DNA from: Falsigemmobacter faecalis
GTDB lineage: Bacteria; Pseudomonadota; Alphaproteobacteria; Rhodobacterales; Rhodobacteraceae
Assembly: GCF_003863335.1 (NCBI RefSeq)
Contig: NZ_RRAZ01000012.1
Coordinates: 62,001 to 126,000, forward strand
Reading direction: 5' to 3'
Length of the DNA: 64,000 bases
Below, in pieces: positions 25,593-37,175 of the stretch. A program made the translations under genes and the position numbers. How positions within the stretch are numbered: position 1 is the first letter of the stretch; each line of letters opens with the position of its first letter. Under the pieces are notes generated by a model that was not told the origin of the DNA, searched no databases, and saw only the letters and a program-made list of their open reading frames with translations.

Positions 25593-26153
25593 GTGTCCGA
25601 ACCAGCTTCGATTTCCCTCGGCATTGCCTCGCGCTACGCACGGGCTCTGTTTGATCTGGCGGCCGAAGGCGGCGCGCTGCAGGCGCTGGAAGCCGACGTG
25701 GACGCTCTGGAGGCGGCTCTTGCTGCCAGTGCGGATCTTCGTGAAGTCATCACCTCGCCGGTGCTGACCCGTGAAGATCAGGGCCGCGCAATCGCAGCCG
25801 TTGCTGCGAAACTGAATTTCTCGGAACTGACGGTTCATACGCTCGCGCTGATGGCGCAGAAGCGTCGTCTGTTCACGCTGCCGCAGCTGGTCCTCGACCT
25901 GCGGGCGCGCATCGCGGACGCCAAGGGTGAAGTCACCGCTGAGGTGGCCTCTGCTGTGGCTCTGACCGCTGAGCAGTCGGCTCAGCTGGCAGAGGTGCTG
26001 CAAACCACCGTTGGCAAAACCGTGAAACTGAAAACGACCGTTGATGAGGCCCTCATCGGTGGTCTCGTCGTAAAGGTTGGCTCGAAAATGATCGATACTT
26101 CGATCCGCTCGAAGCTCGCCGCACTTCAAAATGCCATGAAAGAGGTTGGGTGA
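25593..26153 (+). CDS. atpH: ATP synthase F1 subunit delta
   Basis: A 186-residue subunit of the peripheral stalk that links F1 to the b subunits of Fo. Family features are [16 protein letters not shown] near the start, the central [12 protein letters not shown] and the C-terminal [20 protein letters not shown]. The start is GTG at 25593 with GGAAGG 6 nt upstream; longer in-frame ATG starts would add a non-homologous extension. Its stop overlaps the atpA start by 1 nt. First gene of atpHAGDC. Confidence 0.95.
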   Translation: MSEPASISLGIASRYARALFDLAAEGGALQALEADVDALEAALAASADLREVITSPVLTREDQGRAIAAVAAKLNFSELTVHTLALMAQKRRLFTLPQLVLDLRARIADAKGEVTAEVASAVALTAEQSAQLAEVLQTTVGKTVKLKTTVDEALIGGLVVKVGSKMIDTSIRSKLAALQNAMKEVG

Positions 26154-27691
26154 TGGGAATCCAGGCTGCTGAGATCTCTGCGATCCTCAAAGAGCAGATC
26201 AAAAACTTCGGCAAAGACGCCGAAGTGGCCGAAGTTGGCCGTGTGCTGTCCGTGGGCGATGGGATCGCCCGTGTGCACGGGCTGGACAACGTTCAGGCCG
26301 GCGAAATGGTGGAATTCCCCGGCGGTATCCGCGGGATGGCACTGAACCTCGAAACCGACAACGTCGGTATCGTGATCTTCGGTGATGACCGCTCGATCAA
26401 AGAAGGCGATACCGTCAAGCGCACCAAGTCGATCGTGGACGTGCCGGCCGGCGACGCTCTGCTCGGCCGCGTTGTCGACGGTCTGGGCAACCCGATCGAC
26501 GGCAAAGGCCCGATCGCTTCGACCGAGCGCCGCGTAGCTGACGTCAAAGCGCCTGGCATCATTCCGCGTAAATCGGTTCACGAGCCGATGGCGACCGGCA
26601 TCAAAGCGATCGACGCAATGATCCCCGTTGGCCGTGGCCAGCGCGAACTGATCATCGGCGACCGTCAGACCGGTAAAACCGCTGTGGCGCTCGACACCAT
26701 TCTGAACCAGAAGTCCTACAATGAGGCTGCTGGCGACGACGAGTCGAAGAAACTCTACTGCATCTATGTGGCAATCGGTCAAAAGCGTTCGACCGTTGCC
26801 CAGCTGGTGAAAAAGCTCGAAGAAACCGGCGCAATGGAATACACCATTGTTGTCGCTGCGACCGCTTCGGACCCGGCTCCGCTGCAGTATCTCGCGCCCT
26901 ATTCGGCCACCGCGATGGCAGAATTCTTCCGCGACAACGGCCGTCACGCCCTGATCATCTATGATGATCTGTCGAAACAGGCTGTGTCCTACCGTCAGAT
27001 GTCGCTGCTGCTGCGCCGTCCGCCGGGCCGTGAAGCTTACCCGGGCGACGTGTTCTATCTCCACTCCCGCCTGCTTGAGCGTTCGGCGAAACTCGGCGAC
27101 GATTTCGGCAATGGCTCGCTGACCGCACTGCCGGTTATTGAGACCCAGGCCGGCGACGTTTCAGCTTATATTCCGACCAACGTGATCTCGATCACCGACG
27201 GTCAGATCTTCCTTGAGACCGAACTCTTCTACCAGGGCATCCGCCCGGCAGTGAACACCGGTCTGTCGGTGTCGCGCGTGGGCTCGTCGGCTCAGACCAA
27301 CTCGATGAAAACCGTGGCCGGCCCGGTGAAACTGTCGCTCGCTCAGTACCGCGAGATGGCTGCTTTCGCACAGTTCGGTTCGGACCTCGACGCGTCGACC
27401 CAGGCCCTGCTGAACCGTGGTGCCCGTCTGACTGAGCTGATGAAGCAACCGCAGTACTCGCCGCTCACCAACGCTGAAATCGTTGCTGTGATCTATGCGG
27501 GCACCGCAGGCTTCCTCGACAAAGTTGCCGTGAAAGACGTCGGCCGTTTTGAAGCAGGTCTGCTGACCTTCCTGCGCACCAAGCGTAAGGACATCCTCGA
27601 CTGGATCACCAACTCCGATCCCAAGATCAAGGGTGCAGACGAGCAGAAGCTGAAAGACGCAATCGCCGAATTCTCCCGCGACTTTGCTTAA
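26153..27691 (+). CDS. atpA: ATP synthase F1 subunit alpha
   Basis: A 512-residue non-catalytic nucleotide-binding subunit of the F1 hexamer. The P-loop GDRQTGKT is in the expected place (about 169-176). The alpha signature [14 protein letters not shown] is present, and the arginine-finger region SVSRVGS is intact. The ATG overlaps the atpH stop (TGATG), so translation is coupled. Length and conservation are typical. Confidence 0.98.
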   Translation: MGIQAAEISAILKEQIKNFGKDAEVAEVGRVLSVGDGIARVHGLDNVQAGEMVEFPGGIRGMALNLETDNVGIVIFGDDRSIKEGDTVKRTKSIVDVPAGDALLGRVVDGLGNPIDGKGPIASTERRVADVKAPGIIPRKSVHEPMATGIKAIDAMIPVGRGQRELIIGDRQTGKTAVALDTILNQKSYNEAAGDDESKKLYCIYVAIGQKRSTVAQLVKKLEETGAMEYTIVVAATASDPAPLQYLAPYSATAMAEFFRDNGRHALIIYDDLSKQAVSYRQMSLLLRRPPGREAYPGDVFYLHSRLLERSAKLGDDFGNGSLTALPVIETQAGDVSAYIPTNVISITDGQIFLETELFYQGIRPAVNTGLSVSRVGSSAQTNSMKTVAGPVKLSLAQYREMAAFAQFGSDLDASTQALLNRGARLTELMKQPQYSPLTNAEIVAVIYAGTAGFLDKVAVKDVGRFEAGLLTFLRTKRKDILDWITNSDPKIKGADEQKLKDAIAEFSRDFA

Positions 27692-27712
27692 TCGGACTGA
27701 AAGGACAGGGAT

Positions 27713-28585
27713 ATGCCCAGCCTTAAAGCCCTAAAAAACCGGATCGGAAGCGTTAAGAACACGCGGAAGATCACGAAGGCGATGCAAATGGTCGCTGCCG
27801 CGAAACTGCGCCGTGCGCAGGAAGCGGCAGAGGCTTCGCGCCCCTATGCCGAGCGCATGACCGCCGTAATGGCCGGTCTTGCCGCTTCGGTCGGCACCTC
27901 TGACAGCGCGCCCCGGCTTCTCGCCGGGACGGGCTCGGATCAGGTTCACCTGCTGGTGGTCATGACCTCCGAACGTGGTCTGTGCGGTGGCTTCAACACC
28001 ACCATCGTGCGTCTGGCACGGGCACATGCGCAAAAGCTGCTGGCAGCCGGCAAAACGGTGAAAATTCTCACCGTTGGCAAAAAAGGCCGCGAGCAGCTGA
28101 AACGCGATCTCGAGGCTCATTTCGTGGGCCATGTCGATCTGAGCGAAGTCAAAAAGCTTGGCTATGCCAATGCCCAGGACATCGCCCAGCAGATCTTCGC
28201 CCGCTATGACGGCGGCGAATTCGATGTGGCGACGATCTTCTACAACCGCTTCCAGTCGGTGATCGCTCAGATCCCGACGGCACAGCAGATCATCCCGGCT
28301 CAGATCGAGACCGATGCGGCAGCTGCCTCGTCGCTTTACGAGTATGAACCGTCGGAAGAGGCGATCCTCGCTGACCTGCTGCCGCGTTCGGTTGCCACGC
28401 AGATCTTCACGGCCCTTCTTGAGAACGGCGCCTCGGAGCAGGGTGCGCGGATGTCCGCAATGGACAACGCAACCCGCAACGCCGGCGACATGATCAACAA
28501 GCTGACGATCCAGTACAACCGGAGCCGTCAGGCCGCGATCACCACGGAACTTATCGAAATCATCGCGGGCGCTGAGGCGCTCTGA
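27713..28585 (+). CDS. atpG: ATP synthase F1 subunit gamma
   Basis: A 290-residue central rotor stalk subunit. The N-terminal coiled-coil helix starts [20 protein letters not shown], and the C-terminal helix ends with the conserved [19 protein letters not shown]. The conserved middle [10 protein letters not shown] is present. The ATG is preceded by AAGGA. It lies 21 nt after atpA in the operon. Confidence 0.97.
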   Translation: MPSLKALKNRIGSVKNTRKITKAMQMVAAAKLRRAQEAAEASRPYAERMTAVMAGLAASVGTSDSAPRLLAGTGSDQVHLLVVMTSERGLCGGFNTTIVRLARAHAQKLLAAGKTVKILTVGKKGREQLKRDLEAHFVGHVDLSEVKKLGYANAQDIAQQIFARYDGGEFDVATIFYNRFQSVIAQIPTAQQIIPAQIETDAAAASSLYEYEPSEEAILADLLPRSVATQIFTALLENGASEQGARMSAMDNATRNAGDMINKLTIQYNRSRQAAITTELIEIIAGAEAL

Positions 28586-30034
<1,449 letters not shown>

Positions 30035-30045
30035 GGGGGTAACTG

Positions 30046-30438
30046 ATGGCCAATACGGTGCAATTCGACCTGGTGTCGCCGGAACGGAAGCTTGCTTCCG
30101 TTGCGGCCACCGAGGTGCAGATCCCCGGCGCCGAGGGCGATCTGACGGCGGGTGCGGGCCACGCACCCCTTATCACCACCCTGCGTCCGGGCGTGCTGAA
30201 AGCGGTTTCCGCTGAAGGCACCAAAGCCTTCGCAGTGACCGGCGGCTTCGCCGAGATCAATGCGGGCTCGATCTCGGTGCTCGCAGAGCAGGCGATCCCG
30301 GTTGCCGAAGCCTCGGCAGCCGTGCTTGACGCGCTGATCGACGCGGCTCGCGCCCGCGCCGCTTCGGCCGCTGATCGCGCAGTCGCTGACAAATATGTCA
30401 ACGACCTGATCGCGCTGAAAGCAGCCATCGGCGTCTGA
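30046..30438 (+). CDS. atpC: ATP synthase F1 subunit epsilon
   Basis: A 130-residue rotor subunit. The N-terminal beta-sandwich is clear ([12 protein letters not shown], then [19 protein letters not shown]), followed by a helical C-terminal part rich in Ala. Epsilon is the built-in brake of many bacterial enzymes; Paracoccus-type bacteria add the zeta subunit, whose gene is at 17872. The C-terminal helices have the normal length. Last gene of the operon; a terminator follows. Confidence 0.95.
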   Translation: MANTVQFDLVSPERKLASVAATEVQIPGAEGDLTAGAGHAPLITTLRPGVLKAVSAEGTKAFAVTGGFAEINAGSISVLAEQAIPVAEASAAVLDALIDAARARAASAADRAVADKYVNDLIALKAAIGV

Positions 30439-30462
30439 TATTTTCGGCCTGAAAATCACTCT

Positions 30463-30494
30463 GAGCCCCCGAGGACATCTTCGGGGGCTCTTTG
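30463..30494 (+). terminator. Terminator of the atp operon
   Basis: A 10-bp perfect stem (30463-30472 with 30481-30490), an 8-nt loop and a TTT run, 25 bp after atpC. Confidence 0.88.
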
Positions 30495-30557
30495 CATTTC
30501 CGCGGCGATACTGTTCGGGGGGGTGTGGGGGCAGGTTCAGAGCGTGCAGGTTTAAAA

Positions 30558-30627
30558 AATGAGTATTTAAGAAAAGCCAAAGTACCAGCGCCGCGCCCGC
30601 TGTTTTGGCTTTTCTTAAATACTCATT
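30558..30627. repeat. 24-bp perfect inverted repeat containing the GAGTATTT element (copy 2)
   Basis: Left arm 30558-30581 and right arm 30604-30627 are exact reverse complements around a 22-nt GC-rich loop. The first 22 nt of the element from 30561 are identical to 17823-17844. It lies between atpC and fabG and has no T-tract beyond the right arm. Confidence 0.85.
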
Positions 30628-30729
30628 CTTTCTTTGTTCTGCTCCTTCGCGCGCGGAACTCCGCTGGAAGGCAAAGGTTGTTTGCGGAAGGAATTGGCGC
30701 TACACCCCCCGAAACTCAACGGAGGACTT

Positions 30730-31470
30730 ATGTTCGACCTTACCGGTAAAACGGCGCTGGTGACCGGCGCTTCGGGTGGCATTGGCGCCGCCGTGGCGCG
30801 GGCCCTGCACGGGGCGGGCGCTGTTGTGACGCTCTCGGGCACCCGCGAGACCCCTTTGCAGGCGCTGGCCGCTGAACTTGGCGAGCGGGCTTTTGTTGCA
30901 ACTGCGAACCTTTCGGATGGCGCCTCGGTCGACGCGCTGCCCAAAGCGGCCGCCGATCTGATGGGCGGGCGCGTGGATATTCTGGTGAACAACGCCGGGA
31001 TTACGCGTGACAATCTTTTCATGCGAATGTCGGATGAAGAGTTTGAGTCGGTCATCGACGTGAACCTGACCGCCAGCTTCCGCCTGATGCGCGGCTGTCT
31101 GCGCGGCATGATGAAGGCGCGCTATGGCCGCATCGTTTCCGTCACCTCGGTGGTCGGCGCGATCGGCAATCCGGGGCAGGGGAATTACGCTGCGTCGAAG
31201 GCCGGAATCGTCGGGATGTCGAAGGCGCTGGCTCAGGAAGTCGCCAGCCGCGGCATTACGGTGAACTGCATCGCGCCGGGCTTTATTGCCACCGCGATGA
31301 CGGAAAAACTGAACGACGAACAAAAGGCGGCGCTGCTGCCGAAGATCCCGGCGGGTCGGATGGGCTCCCCGGAAGACATTGCGGCTGCTGCACTTTATCT
31401 CTCGAGTGCCGAGGCTGGTTATGTCACCGGTGCCACACTTCACGTCAACGGTGGCATGGCGATGCTGTGA
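30730..31470 (+). CDS. fabG: 3-oxoacyl-[ACP] reductase
   Basis: A 246-residue NADPH-dependent short-chain dehydrogenase for the first reduction step of fatty-acid elongation. The cofactor loop TGASGGIG is at 12-19, NNAG at 87-90, and the catalytic S140, Y153 and K157 are in place. The C-terminus VTGATLHVNGGMAML is typical of FabG. GGAGG lies 4 nt before the ATG. acpP follows 151 bp later with its own promoter; fabD and fabF are not beside it. Confidence 0.95.
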   Translation: MFDLTGKTALVTGASGGIGAAVARALHGAGAVVTLSGTRETPLQALAAELGERAFVATANLSDGASVDALPKAAADLMGGRVDILVNNAGITRDNLFMRMSDEEFESVIDVNLTASFRLMRGCLRGMMKARYGRIVSVTSVVGAIGNPGQGNYAASKAGIVGMSKALAQEVASRGITVNCIAPGFIATAMTEKLNDEQKAALLPKIPAGRMGSPEDIAAAALYLSSAEAGYVTGATLHVNGGMAML

Positions 31471-31495
31471 TTGCCGCAGGTGTGGCGGAAACAGT

Positions 31496-31523
31496 TTGCC
31501 ACGCCTGATTAACATGCTATAGC
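31496..31523 (+). promoter_or_regulatory. Promoter of acpP
   Basis: TTGCCA (31496-31501) and TATAGC (31518-31523) are spaced by 16 bp, leaving a leader of about 90 nt before acpP. Good matches to both consensus boxes. Confidence 0.65.
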
Positions 31524-31621
31524 CCGCCTCGGATCGCATGGACTTTGCCGCAGTGGCAGAGGGCTTTGCGAACGATATGGGACAGACTGCGGGCTCTTCC
31601 CGCTTCAGAAAAGGTAGTACC

Positions 31622-31858
31622 ATGAGCGATATCGCAGACCGCGTGAAGAAGATCGTTGTCGAGCACCTCGGCGTTGAAGAAGACAAAGTCCTCGAAAACG
31701 CTTCGTTCATCGACGATCTCGGTGCGGACAGCCTCGACACCGTCGAGCTCGTGATGGCATTTGAAGAAGAGTTCGGCATCGAGATCCCGGACGATGCAGC
31801 CGAGACCATCCAGTCCTTCGGCGATGCAGTGAAATTCATCACCGAAGCATCGGTCTGA
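31622..31858 (+). CDS. acpP: Acyl carrier protein
   Basis: A 78-residue acidic protein that carries growing acyl chains. The phosphopantetheine attachment serine is S37 in [10 protein letters not shown]. The rest of the four-helix bundle ([25 protein letters not shown]) is fully conserved. The ATG follows AAAGGTAG. It has a separate promoter and terminator, so it can be made in excess of FabG. Confidence 0.97.
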   Translation: MSDIADRVKKIVVEHLGVEEDKVLENASFIDDLGADSLDTVELVMAFEEEFGIEIPDDAAETIQSFGDAVKFITEASV

Positions 31859-31882
31859 GAATTTCCGGCCACTGGCTGAGAG

Positions 31883-31913
31883 AGGCGCCTTCCCATGCGG
31901 AGGGCGCCTTTTT
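31883..31913 (+). terminator. Terminator of acpP
   Basis: An 11-bp stem with one G-T pair (31883-31893 with 31899-31909) is followed by a T-run to 31913. Confidence 0.88.
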
Positions 31914-31972
31914 CGTTGCGCGGCCCGGATCCGGCCGCCACTCTTCCTGAAAGGCAGGGGGAGGGAGGTCGG

Positions 31973-33211
31973 ATGACACGCTGGCGATGGAAGCTCCTGC
32001 AACTGAGCCGCAGGCTCTGGGTGCGGGCGGTGCTGCTGGGGCTTTTGGGTCTTTTCGCTGCCCTGGCCTCTGTTTTCGCCGAGGCCTGGCTGCCCTGGCA
32101 ATTCCCGGTGGAGATCTCTGCGGCGGCGGTCGAATCGCTTTTGGCGATCATCGCCTCCTCCATGCTGGCGGTGACGACCTTTTCGCTGTCGACCATGCTG
32201 GGGGCCTTTGGTGCGGCCACCAATAATGTGACGCCCCGCGCCACGCCGCTGCTGCTGGAGGATCGTCTGGCGCAGAATGTGCTGTCGAGCTTTGTCGGTT
32301 CTTTCATCTTTTCGATCGTCGGGCTGGTGGTGCTGAAAACCGGCGCTTATGGCGATCGCGGGCGGTTCATCCTGTTTCTGGTGACCATTGCGGTCATTGT
32401 GCTGATCGTGGTGATGTTGCTGCGCTGGATTAACCATCTGCTGCTGCTCGGGCGCATGGGGGAGACGACGGGCAGGGTCGAGCGCGCGGCGACCCTGGCA
32501 CTGCAGGCGCGGCTGGCGCAGCCCTGGCTGGGGGGCGTGGCGCTTGCACCCGCGGAGGCTGTACCCCCTGAGGGCTCGGTTGTGCTGCGCGCGGGCGATG
32601 TGGGCTATCTGCAGCACATCGATCTGCCGGGGCTTTCCGATCTTGCGGAGGCGCTGGAGACGCAGATCCGCATCCCCGTCAATCCGGGCAAGTTTCTTTA
32701 TGCCGACAGCATTCTGGCCTGGCATGACGGTGCGGAGGAAAAGATGGAGGAGTTTCGCGCCGCCTTCACCACCGGCATTGCCCGCACCTTTGATCAGGAC
32801 CCGCGCTTTGGCGTTATGGTCATGGCGGAGATCGGCTCGCGGGGGCTGTCACCGGCCACCAATGGTGCCGGCACGGCGATTGATGTGCTGGGCCGTCTGG
32901 CGCGGCTGATGACGCTCTGGGGCGAGGGGACGGCTGAGCTGCAGGCCGGGGCGCCGGAGCCGGTCTATCCGCGCCTGCGGGTGGCGCCACTGCGCGATTC
33001 GGATCTCTTTGAGGATGCCTTCATGATGATGGCGCGGGACGGCGCGGGCCTTGTGGAAATTCAGGTGCGGCTGAAAAAGACGCTGGCCGCGCTGAGCCGG
33101 ATCGGAGCGCCTGGATTTCGTGCCGCCGCGGAGCGTCAGGCGGAGATTGCCGCCAGTCGCGCGGCTGAGGCGCTGACCCAGCCGCATGACCTGGCGCGGC
33201 TGCGGGATTAA
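31973..33211 (+). CDS. DUF2254 membrane protein
   Basis: A 412-residue inner-membrane protein. Four hydrophobic segments lie in the first ~170 residues (around 18-38, 55-80, 105-125 and 135-155), with the conserved SLLAIIASSMLAVTTFSLSTM in the second. A soluble C-terminal part of about 240 residues follows. This matches the DUF2254 family, predicted membrane proteins of unknown function. The ATG has GGGAGG 6 nt upstream. The dnaB gene converges on it, and a shared hairpin lies between. Confidence 0.85.
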   Translation: MTRWRWKLLQLSRRLWVRAVLLGLLGLFAALASVFAEAWLPWQFPVEISAAAVESLLAIIASSMLAVTTFSLSTMLGAFGAATNNVTPRATPLLLEDRLAQNVLSSFVGSFIFSIVGLVVLKTGAYGDRGRFILFLVTIAVIVLIVVMLLRWINHLLLLGRMGETTGRVERAATLALQARLAQPWLGGVALAPAEAVPPEGSVVLRAGDVGYLQHIDLPGLSDLAEALETQIRIPVNPGKFLYADSILAWHDGAEEKMEEFRAAFTTGIARTFDQDPRFGVMVMAEIGSRGLSPATNGAGTAIDVLGRLARLMTLWGEGTAELQAGAPEPVYPRLRVAPLRDSDLFEDAFMMMARDGAGLVEIQVRLKKTLAALSRIGAPGFRAAAERQAEIAASRAAEALTQPHDLARLRD

Positions 33212-33224
33212 GCGGCGCCTGTAG

Positions 33225-33248
33225 AAAAGGCCGGGGAAATCCCCGGCC
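33225..33248 (-). terminator. Terminator of dnaB
   Basis: An 8-bp GC stem (33229-33236 with 33241-33248) and a 4-nt loop are followed on the minus strand by a TTTT run. Confidence 0.85.
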
Positions 33249-33254
33249 CTGATC

Positions 33255-34754
33255 TCAGTTGTAGTCGTCGCGGCCTGTCTGCCACTCGCGGGCCAGGTTG
33301 CCGAAGCGGGTGAACTTGCCCTCAAAGCTCAGCTCCACCGTGCCGATCGGCCCGTGACGCTGCTTGCCAAGGATGACCTCGGCTTTGCCGTGGGCCTGCT
33401 CCATGACCTGCTGCCAGGCGGCCATCTTTTCCAGCTCATGATCGCCGGGCTTTTCGCGCTCTTTGTAGTATTCGTCACGGTAGACGAACATCACCACATC
33501 GGCGTCCTGCTCAATCGAGCCCGATTCGCGCAGGTCCGACAGCTGCGGGCGTTTGTCTTCGCGGCTTTCCACCTGACGGGAGAGCTGCGAGAGGGCGATC
33601 ACGGGGATGTTGAGCTCCTTCGCGATGGCCTTCAGCCCCTGGGTGATCTCTGAGACTTCCTGGACGCGGTTGTCTTTCGAGGTGCCCTTCAGCAGCTGAA
33701 GATAGTCCACCATCAGCACGTCAAGCCCATGGGTCCGCTTCAGGCGGCGCGCCCGGGCGGCGACCTGGGAAATTGGCAGCGCCGGGGTGTCATCAATGTA
33801 AAGCGGGCAGGTTTCCAGCGCTTTGGCGGCTTCGACAAAGCGGCGGAATTCGCCTTCGGTCATATCACCGCGGCGGATCTGCTCTGAGGGGATCTCAGCC
33901 GCTTCCGACAGGATCCGGGCTGCAAGCTGGTCGGCAGACATCTCCAGCGAGAAGAAGCCGACGACGCCGCCTTCTACCGCACCTTCAGAGCCATCCGGAC
34001 GGCGGCCCTTTTTATAGGCCTTGGCGACATTGAAGGCGATATTGGTCGCAAGCGAGGTTTTCCCCATCGAGGGGCGACCGGCAAGAATGATGAGGTCGGA
34101 CGGATGCAAACCGCCAAGCTTCTTATCCAGATCAATCAGTTGCGTCGGAATGCCTGACAGGCCGCCACCGCGCTGATAGGCGGCATTTGCGGTGTCGACG
34201 GCGGTGGTGACGGCGCGCAGGAAGCTTTGGAAGCCGCGCTCAACCACACCCTGTTCGCCCAGCTTATAGAGGCGCTGTTCGGCCTCGGTGATCTGCTCTT
34301 TCGGCTCAGAGGCGATATCGACCTTGGCGGCGCGGTCAACGATGTCTTTGCCAAGGGCGATCAGCTCGCGGCGCACCGCGAGATCATAGATCATCTGCGC
34401 ATAATCGCGCGCCGCAAAGGCCGAGATGGCGGCCCCGGCAAGGCGCACCAGATAGGCAGGACCGCCCAGCTCTTTCAGGCCCGCATCGTCGTCCAGAAAG
34501 GCCTTCAGCGTCACCGGAGAGGCGAGGGCGTTTTTCTGAATGCGCGAGGCGGCGATCTGAAAGATGCGCTGGTGGACGGGGTCGTAGAAATGCTCGGCCT
34601 TCACCAAAGCGGCGATGCGGTCGTAGACATCGTTATTGGTCAGGATCGCGCCCAGAAGCTGTTGTTCGGCCTCAATGTTATGCGGCAGCACCTCGGCGGC
34701 GCTGTCGGCGGCGGGCAGGGGGGCGGCAGGGCGAAGCGGCGTAATCTCGGTCAT
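33255..34754 (-). CDS. dnaB: Replicative DNA helicase DnaB
   Basis: A 499-residue hexameric helicase. The N-terminal primase-binding domain (about 20-125) has EAEQQLLGAILTNNDVYDR. The RecA-like domain has Walker A GRPSMGKT near residue 226, the conserved FFSLEMSADQLAARIL, and VLMVDYLQLL as Walker B. A DnaB insert of low complexity is present (KKGRRPDGSEGAVEGG). It unwinds DNA at the fork. Start ATG 34754; pyrE lies upstream on the same strand after a 224-bp gap. Confidence 0.97.
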   Translation of the reverse strand: MTEITPLRPAAPLPAADSAAEVLPHNIEAEQQLLGAILTNNDVYDRIAALVKAEHFYDPVHQRIFQIAASRIQKNALASPVTLKAFLDDDAGLKELGGPAYLVRLAGAAISAFAARDYAQMIYDLAVRRELIALGKDIVDRAAKVDIASEPKEQITEAEQRLYKLGEQGVVERGFQSFLRAVTTAVDTANAAYQRGGGLSGIPTQLIDLDKKLGGLHPSDLIILAGRPSMGKTSLATNIAFNVAKAYKKGRRPDGSEGAVEGGVVGFFSLEMSADQLAARILSEAAEIPSEQIRRGDMTEGEFRRFVEAAKALETCPLYIDDTPALPISQVAARARRLKRTHGLDVLMVDYLQLLKGTSKDNRVQEVSEITQGLKAIAKELNIPVIALSQLSRQVESREDKRPQLSDLRESGSIEQDADVVMFVYRDEYYKEREKPGDHELEKMAAWQQVMEQAHGKAEVILGKQRHGPIGTVELSFEGKFTRFGNLAREWQTGRDDYN

Positions 34755-34926
34755 AACCGTCTTTTCAGGGCTGTTCGGCAGGGTCTCTTTGTTTAGGGCA
34801 TGGCGGTCTCAGGGTCGAGGGCATAAGCCGGGCGCCGCCTCGCGCAGTCTGGCGCGTCCGGCGGGCTTTGTCACCATGTCTTGCGTGGGCGCGGGATCTG
34901 ACCGCGAGATGATGTGGAAAAGACAA

Positions 34927-34948
34927 AGGCCGGGGTCTCCCCCGGCCT
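34927..34948 (-). terminator. Terminator of pyrE
   Basis: A 9-bp palindrome (34927-34935 with 34940-34948) with a TCTC loop and a short T-run on the minus strand, 31 bp after the pyrE stop. Confidence 0.7.
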
Positions 34949-34978
34949 GAAATTATTTTCAGATCATCTTTGCGTGGC

Positions 34979-35665
34979 TCAGGCGGTGGGCAGACCGCGG
35001 CTTTCGCGCCAGGCATCGGGGCTGGTGAGGAAGGCTTCGACCTCAGAGAGGGTTGCCTCATCAAAGGCCTTCCGCTCACGCGCGACGGCGAGCACATCCC
35101 ACCAGGTGCAGAGATAATGCAGCTCAACGCCATGCTCGCGCAGCTTCGGCACGGTGTCTTTGAAGATGTCGTAGTAGAAAATCACCGCCGTATGGCCGCA
35201 GTCCGCGCCGGTTTCGCGGATCGCATCGACGAAGGACAGCTTCGAAAAGCCATTGGTGGTCATATCTTCGACCAGCAGCACGCGCTGGCCTTCGGTCATC
35301 ACGCCTTCGATACGGGCGTTGCGGCCATAGCCTTTGGGCTTTTTGCGCACATAGGTCATCGGCAGCGCCATACGCTCGGCCACCAGGGCCGCAAAGGGGA
35401 TCCCTGCGGTCTCGCCACCGGCGATATTGTCGAAGGCCTCAAGGCCTGCGTTGCGCATCACGGTGCAGGTCAGGAAATCCATCAGCGCCGAGCGGATGCG
35501 CGGATATGAGATCAGCTTGCGGCAGTCGACATAGGTCGGCCCCTTGAGGCCCGAGGCATATTGGAAGGGCTCTGCGGCGTTGAAATGGACCGCTTTGATA
35601 TCCAGAAGCATACCGGCCGAGAGGCGGGCAATTTCTTCGCGGGAGGGGAAGCTGGACGGGATCAT
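34979..35665 (-). CDS. pyrE: Orotate phosphoribosyltransferase
   Basis: A 228-residue type I PRTase that makes OMP from orotate and PRPP in pyrimidine synthesis. The PRPP-binding motif is [13 protein letters not shown] (a variant of the usual VEDVxTTGxS form), and [17 protein letters not shown] and [13 protein letters not shown] contain the active-site lysine/arginine region. It opens [19 protein letters not shown], as in alphaproteobacterial PyrE. ATG at 35665. An MFS permease gene lies 11 bp upstream on the same strand. Confidence 0.95.
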   Translation of the reverse strand: MIPSSFPSREEIARLSAGMLLDIKAVHFNAAEPFQYASGLKGPTYVDCRKLISYPRIRSALMDFLTCTVMRNAGLEAFDNIAGGETAGIPFAALVAERMALPMTYVRKKPKGYGRNARIEGVMTEGQRVLLVEDMTTNGFSKLSFVDAIRETGADCGHTAVIFYYDIFKDTVPKLREHGVELHYLCTWWDVLAVARERKAFDEATLSEVEAFLTSPDAWRESRGLPTA

Positions 35666-35676
35666 GACGCGCTCCT

Positions 35677-36906
35677 TCAGGCTGACGCGGCGGCTTTGCC
35701 ACTGCGGGGGCTGAATTGCAACCGCCCGCCGCGTGAAAGCAGCCAGAGCACGATGCCGATATTGGCCGCGTTCCAGACAATGCCATTGAGGAAAGCCGCC
35801 GTATAGCTGCCGGTCCAGTCATGGATCGCGCCCGAGAGCCAGCCACCAAGCGCCATGCCGAGGATGGTGGCCATCATCACGATCCCCACATTCGCACCCG
35901 CAACGGAAGCGGGCATATATTCGCGCACGATGACCGCATAGGCCGGAACAATCCCGCCCTGGCTCAGCCCGAAGATCAGGCTGACCACATAAAGCGAAAT
36001 CAGCCCATCGAAGGGCAGATAAAGGAAAAGCGCGCACATCTGCAGCGCTCCAAACAGCAGCAGCGTCGCAAGGCCACCGATCCGGTCGCTGATCACCCCG
36101 CCGATCAGCCGCGAGACCACGCCTCCGGCCAGCATCAGCGACAGCATCTCCGCCCCCACCGCCGGGCCAAAACCCAGATCCATGCAAAGTGCTACGATAT
36201 GAACCTGCGGCATCGACATCGCCACGCAGCAGGCGACACCCGCAAGGCTCAGCATCAGAAGGAGGGTCTTTTGCGGGATCTGCAGCGACCGCCCGCCCGC
36301 AGTGGCGGCGTCACCGGCGCGAGCCTCCGCGGGCAGGGGGTGGCGCAGCACCCAGATCAGACCGGGCAGCAGCGCCAGGACCAGCACGCCGGTCAGCGCA
36401 TAGGCCTGGCCCCAGCCCATCACCGGGATCCAGAGGTTCAACAGCAAAGGCCAGACGATCCCGGCCAGATAATTGGCCGAAGCCGCGATCGAGACCGCAA
36501 TGCCACGGCGCCTGCGAAACCAATGCGAGATATCGGCCATCAGCGGCGCAAAACAGCCCGCCGTCCCAAGCCCCACCGCCACCTGCGCCCCGCCCGCCAC
36601 CCAGGCGTTCGGCGCAAATCCGGTGACGATATGGCCAAGCCCGGTCAGCAGCCCCGCCAGCAACAGCGTGGGCACCAGGCCCTGACGGTCGAGCATCCGC
36701 CCGGTCAGCACATTGCCGATGGCAAAGCCGATCATGGTGGCCGCAAAAAGCGCCGAGGACTGCGCCCGCTCCAGCCCGAAATCGGCCGCCATCATCGGCA
36801 GGGCGACGATCACGCTCCACATGCCGACATTGCCGACCGTGCCTGCCAGCACCGTCACCCCCAGCCGCCCCCAGGCGGCCCGGCTGTCGTGAATTGTCAG
36901 GCTCAT
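35677..36906 (-). CDS. MFS transporter
   Basis: A 409-residue protein with about twelve hydrophobic segments. The MFS loop 2-3 motif appears as [13 protein letters not shown] and the second-half copy as [12 protein letters not shown]. The type resembles oxalate/formate or monocarboxylate antiporter-like MFS proteins; the substrate is not known. The ATG at 36906 has GGGGGAG upstream. A longer reading frame back to 37017 would add a Pro/Cys-rich stretch with no MFS features and is rejected. It is probably co-transcribed with pyrE. Confidence 0.85.
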   Translation of the reverse strand: MSLTIHDSRAAWGRLGVTVLAGTVGNVGMWSVIVALPMMAADFGLERAQSSALFAATMIGFAIGNVLTGRMLDRQGLVPTLLLAGLLTGLGHIVTGFAPNAWVAGGAQVAVGLGTAGCFAPLMADISHWFRRRRGIAVSIAASANYLAGIVWPLLLNLWIPVMGWGQAYALTGVLVLALLPGLIWVLRHPLPAEARAGDAATAGGRSLQIPQKTLLLMLSLAGVACCVAMSMPQVHIVALCMDLGFGPAVGAEMLSLMLAGGVVSRLIGGVISDRIGGLATLLLFGALQMCALFLYLPFDGLISLYVVSLIFGLSQGGIVPAYAVIVREYMPASVAGANVGIVMMATILGMALGGWLSGAIHDWTGSYTAAFLNGIVWNAANIGIVLWLLSRGGRLQFSPRSGKAAASA

Positions 36907-37044
36907 TCTGTCTCTCCCCCGCGGCAGTTCCGACTGTCCGCGCGCGGGAACAGAAAGGCAAGCGGGGAGCGCAGGGCAGGTGGCCGGCGAAGTCGGGAAG
37001 TCGGGCGCTGCCTGCACTCCCCCGGGGGGCCGGGAGACACGGGC

Positions 37045-37113
37045 TCAGTTGCGGATATCCCGCGCTGCGGTTTCAGTGGCAGGCACCACGGCGAAGAGAT
37101 CGATCCGCTGCAT
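37045..37113 (-). CDS. Possible 22-residue peptide
   Basis: A 22-codon frame (MQRIDLFAVVPATETAARD, then IRN) whose ATG is preceded by GGGGTGATCC, a match to the extended anti-Shine-Dalgarno complement GGTGATC at a good distance. It lies in the 317-bp space between serS and the MFS gene; the other content of that space is the hairpin at 37176-37203. No homology is recognised, so this is tentative. Confidence 0.28.
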   Translation of the reverse strand: MQRIDLFAVVPATETAARDIRN

Positions 37114-37175
37114 GGATCACCCCTGCGCGGCCCCGAAGAGGAGGGCGTGACCGGGCGTGTCTGGGGGGCAACGAC

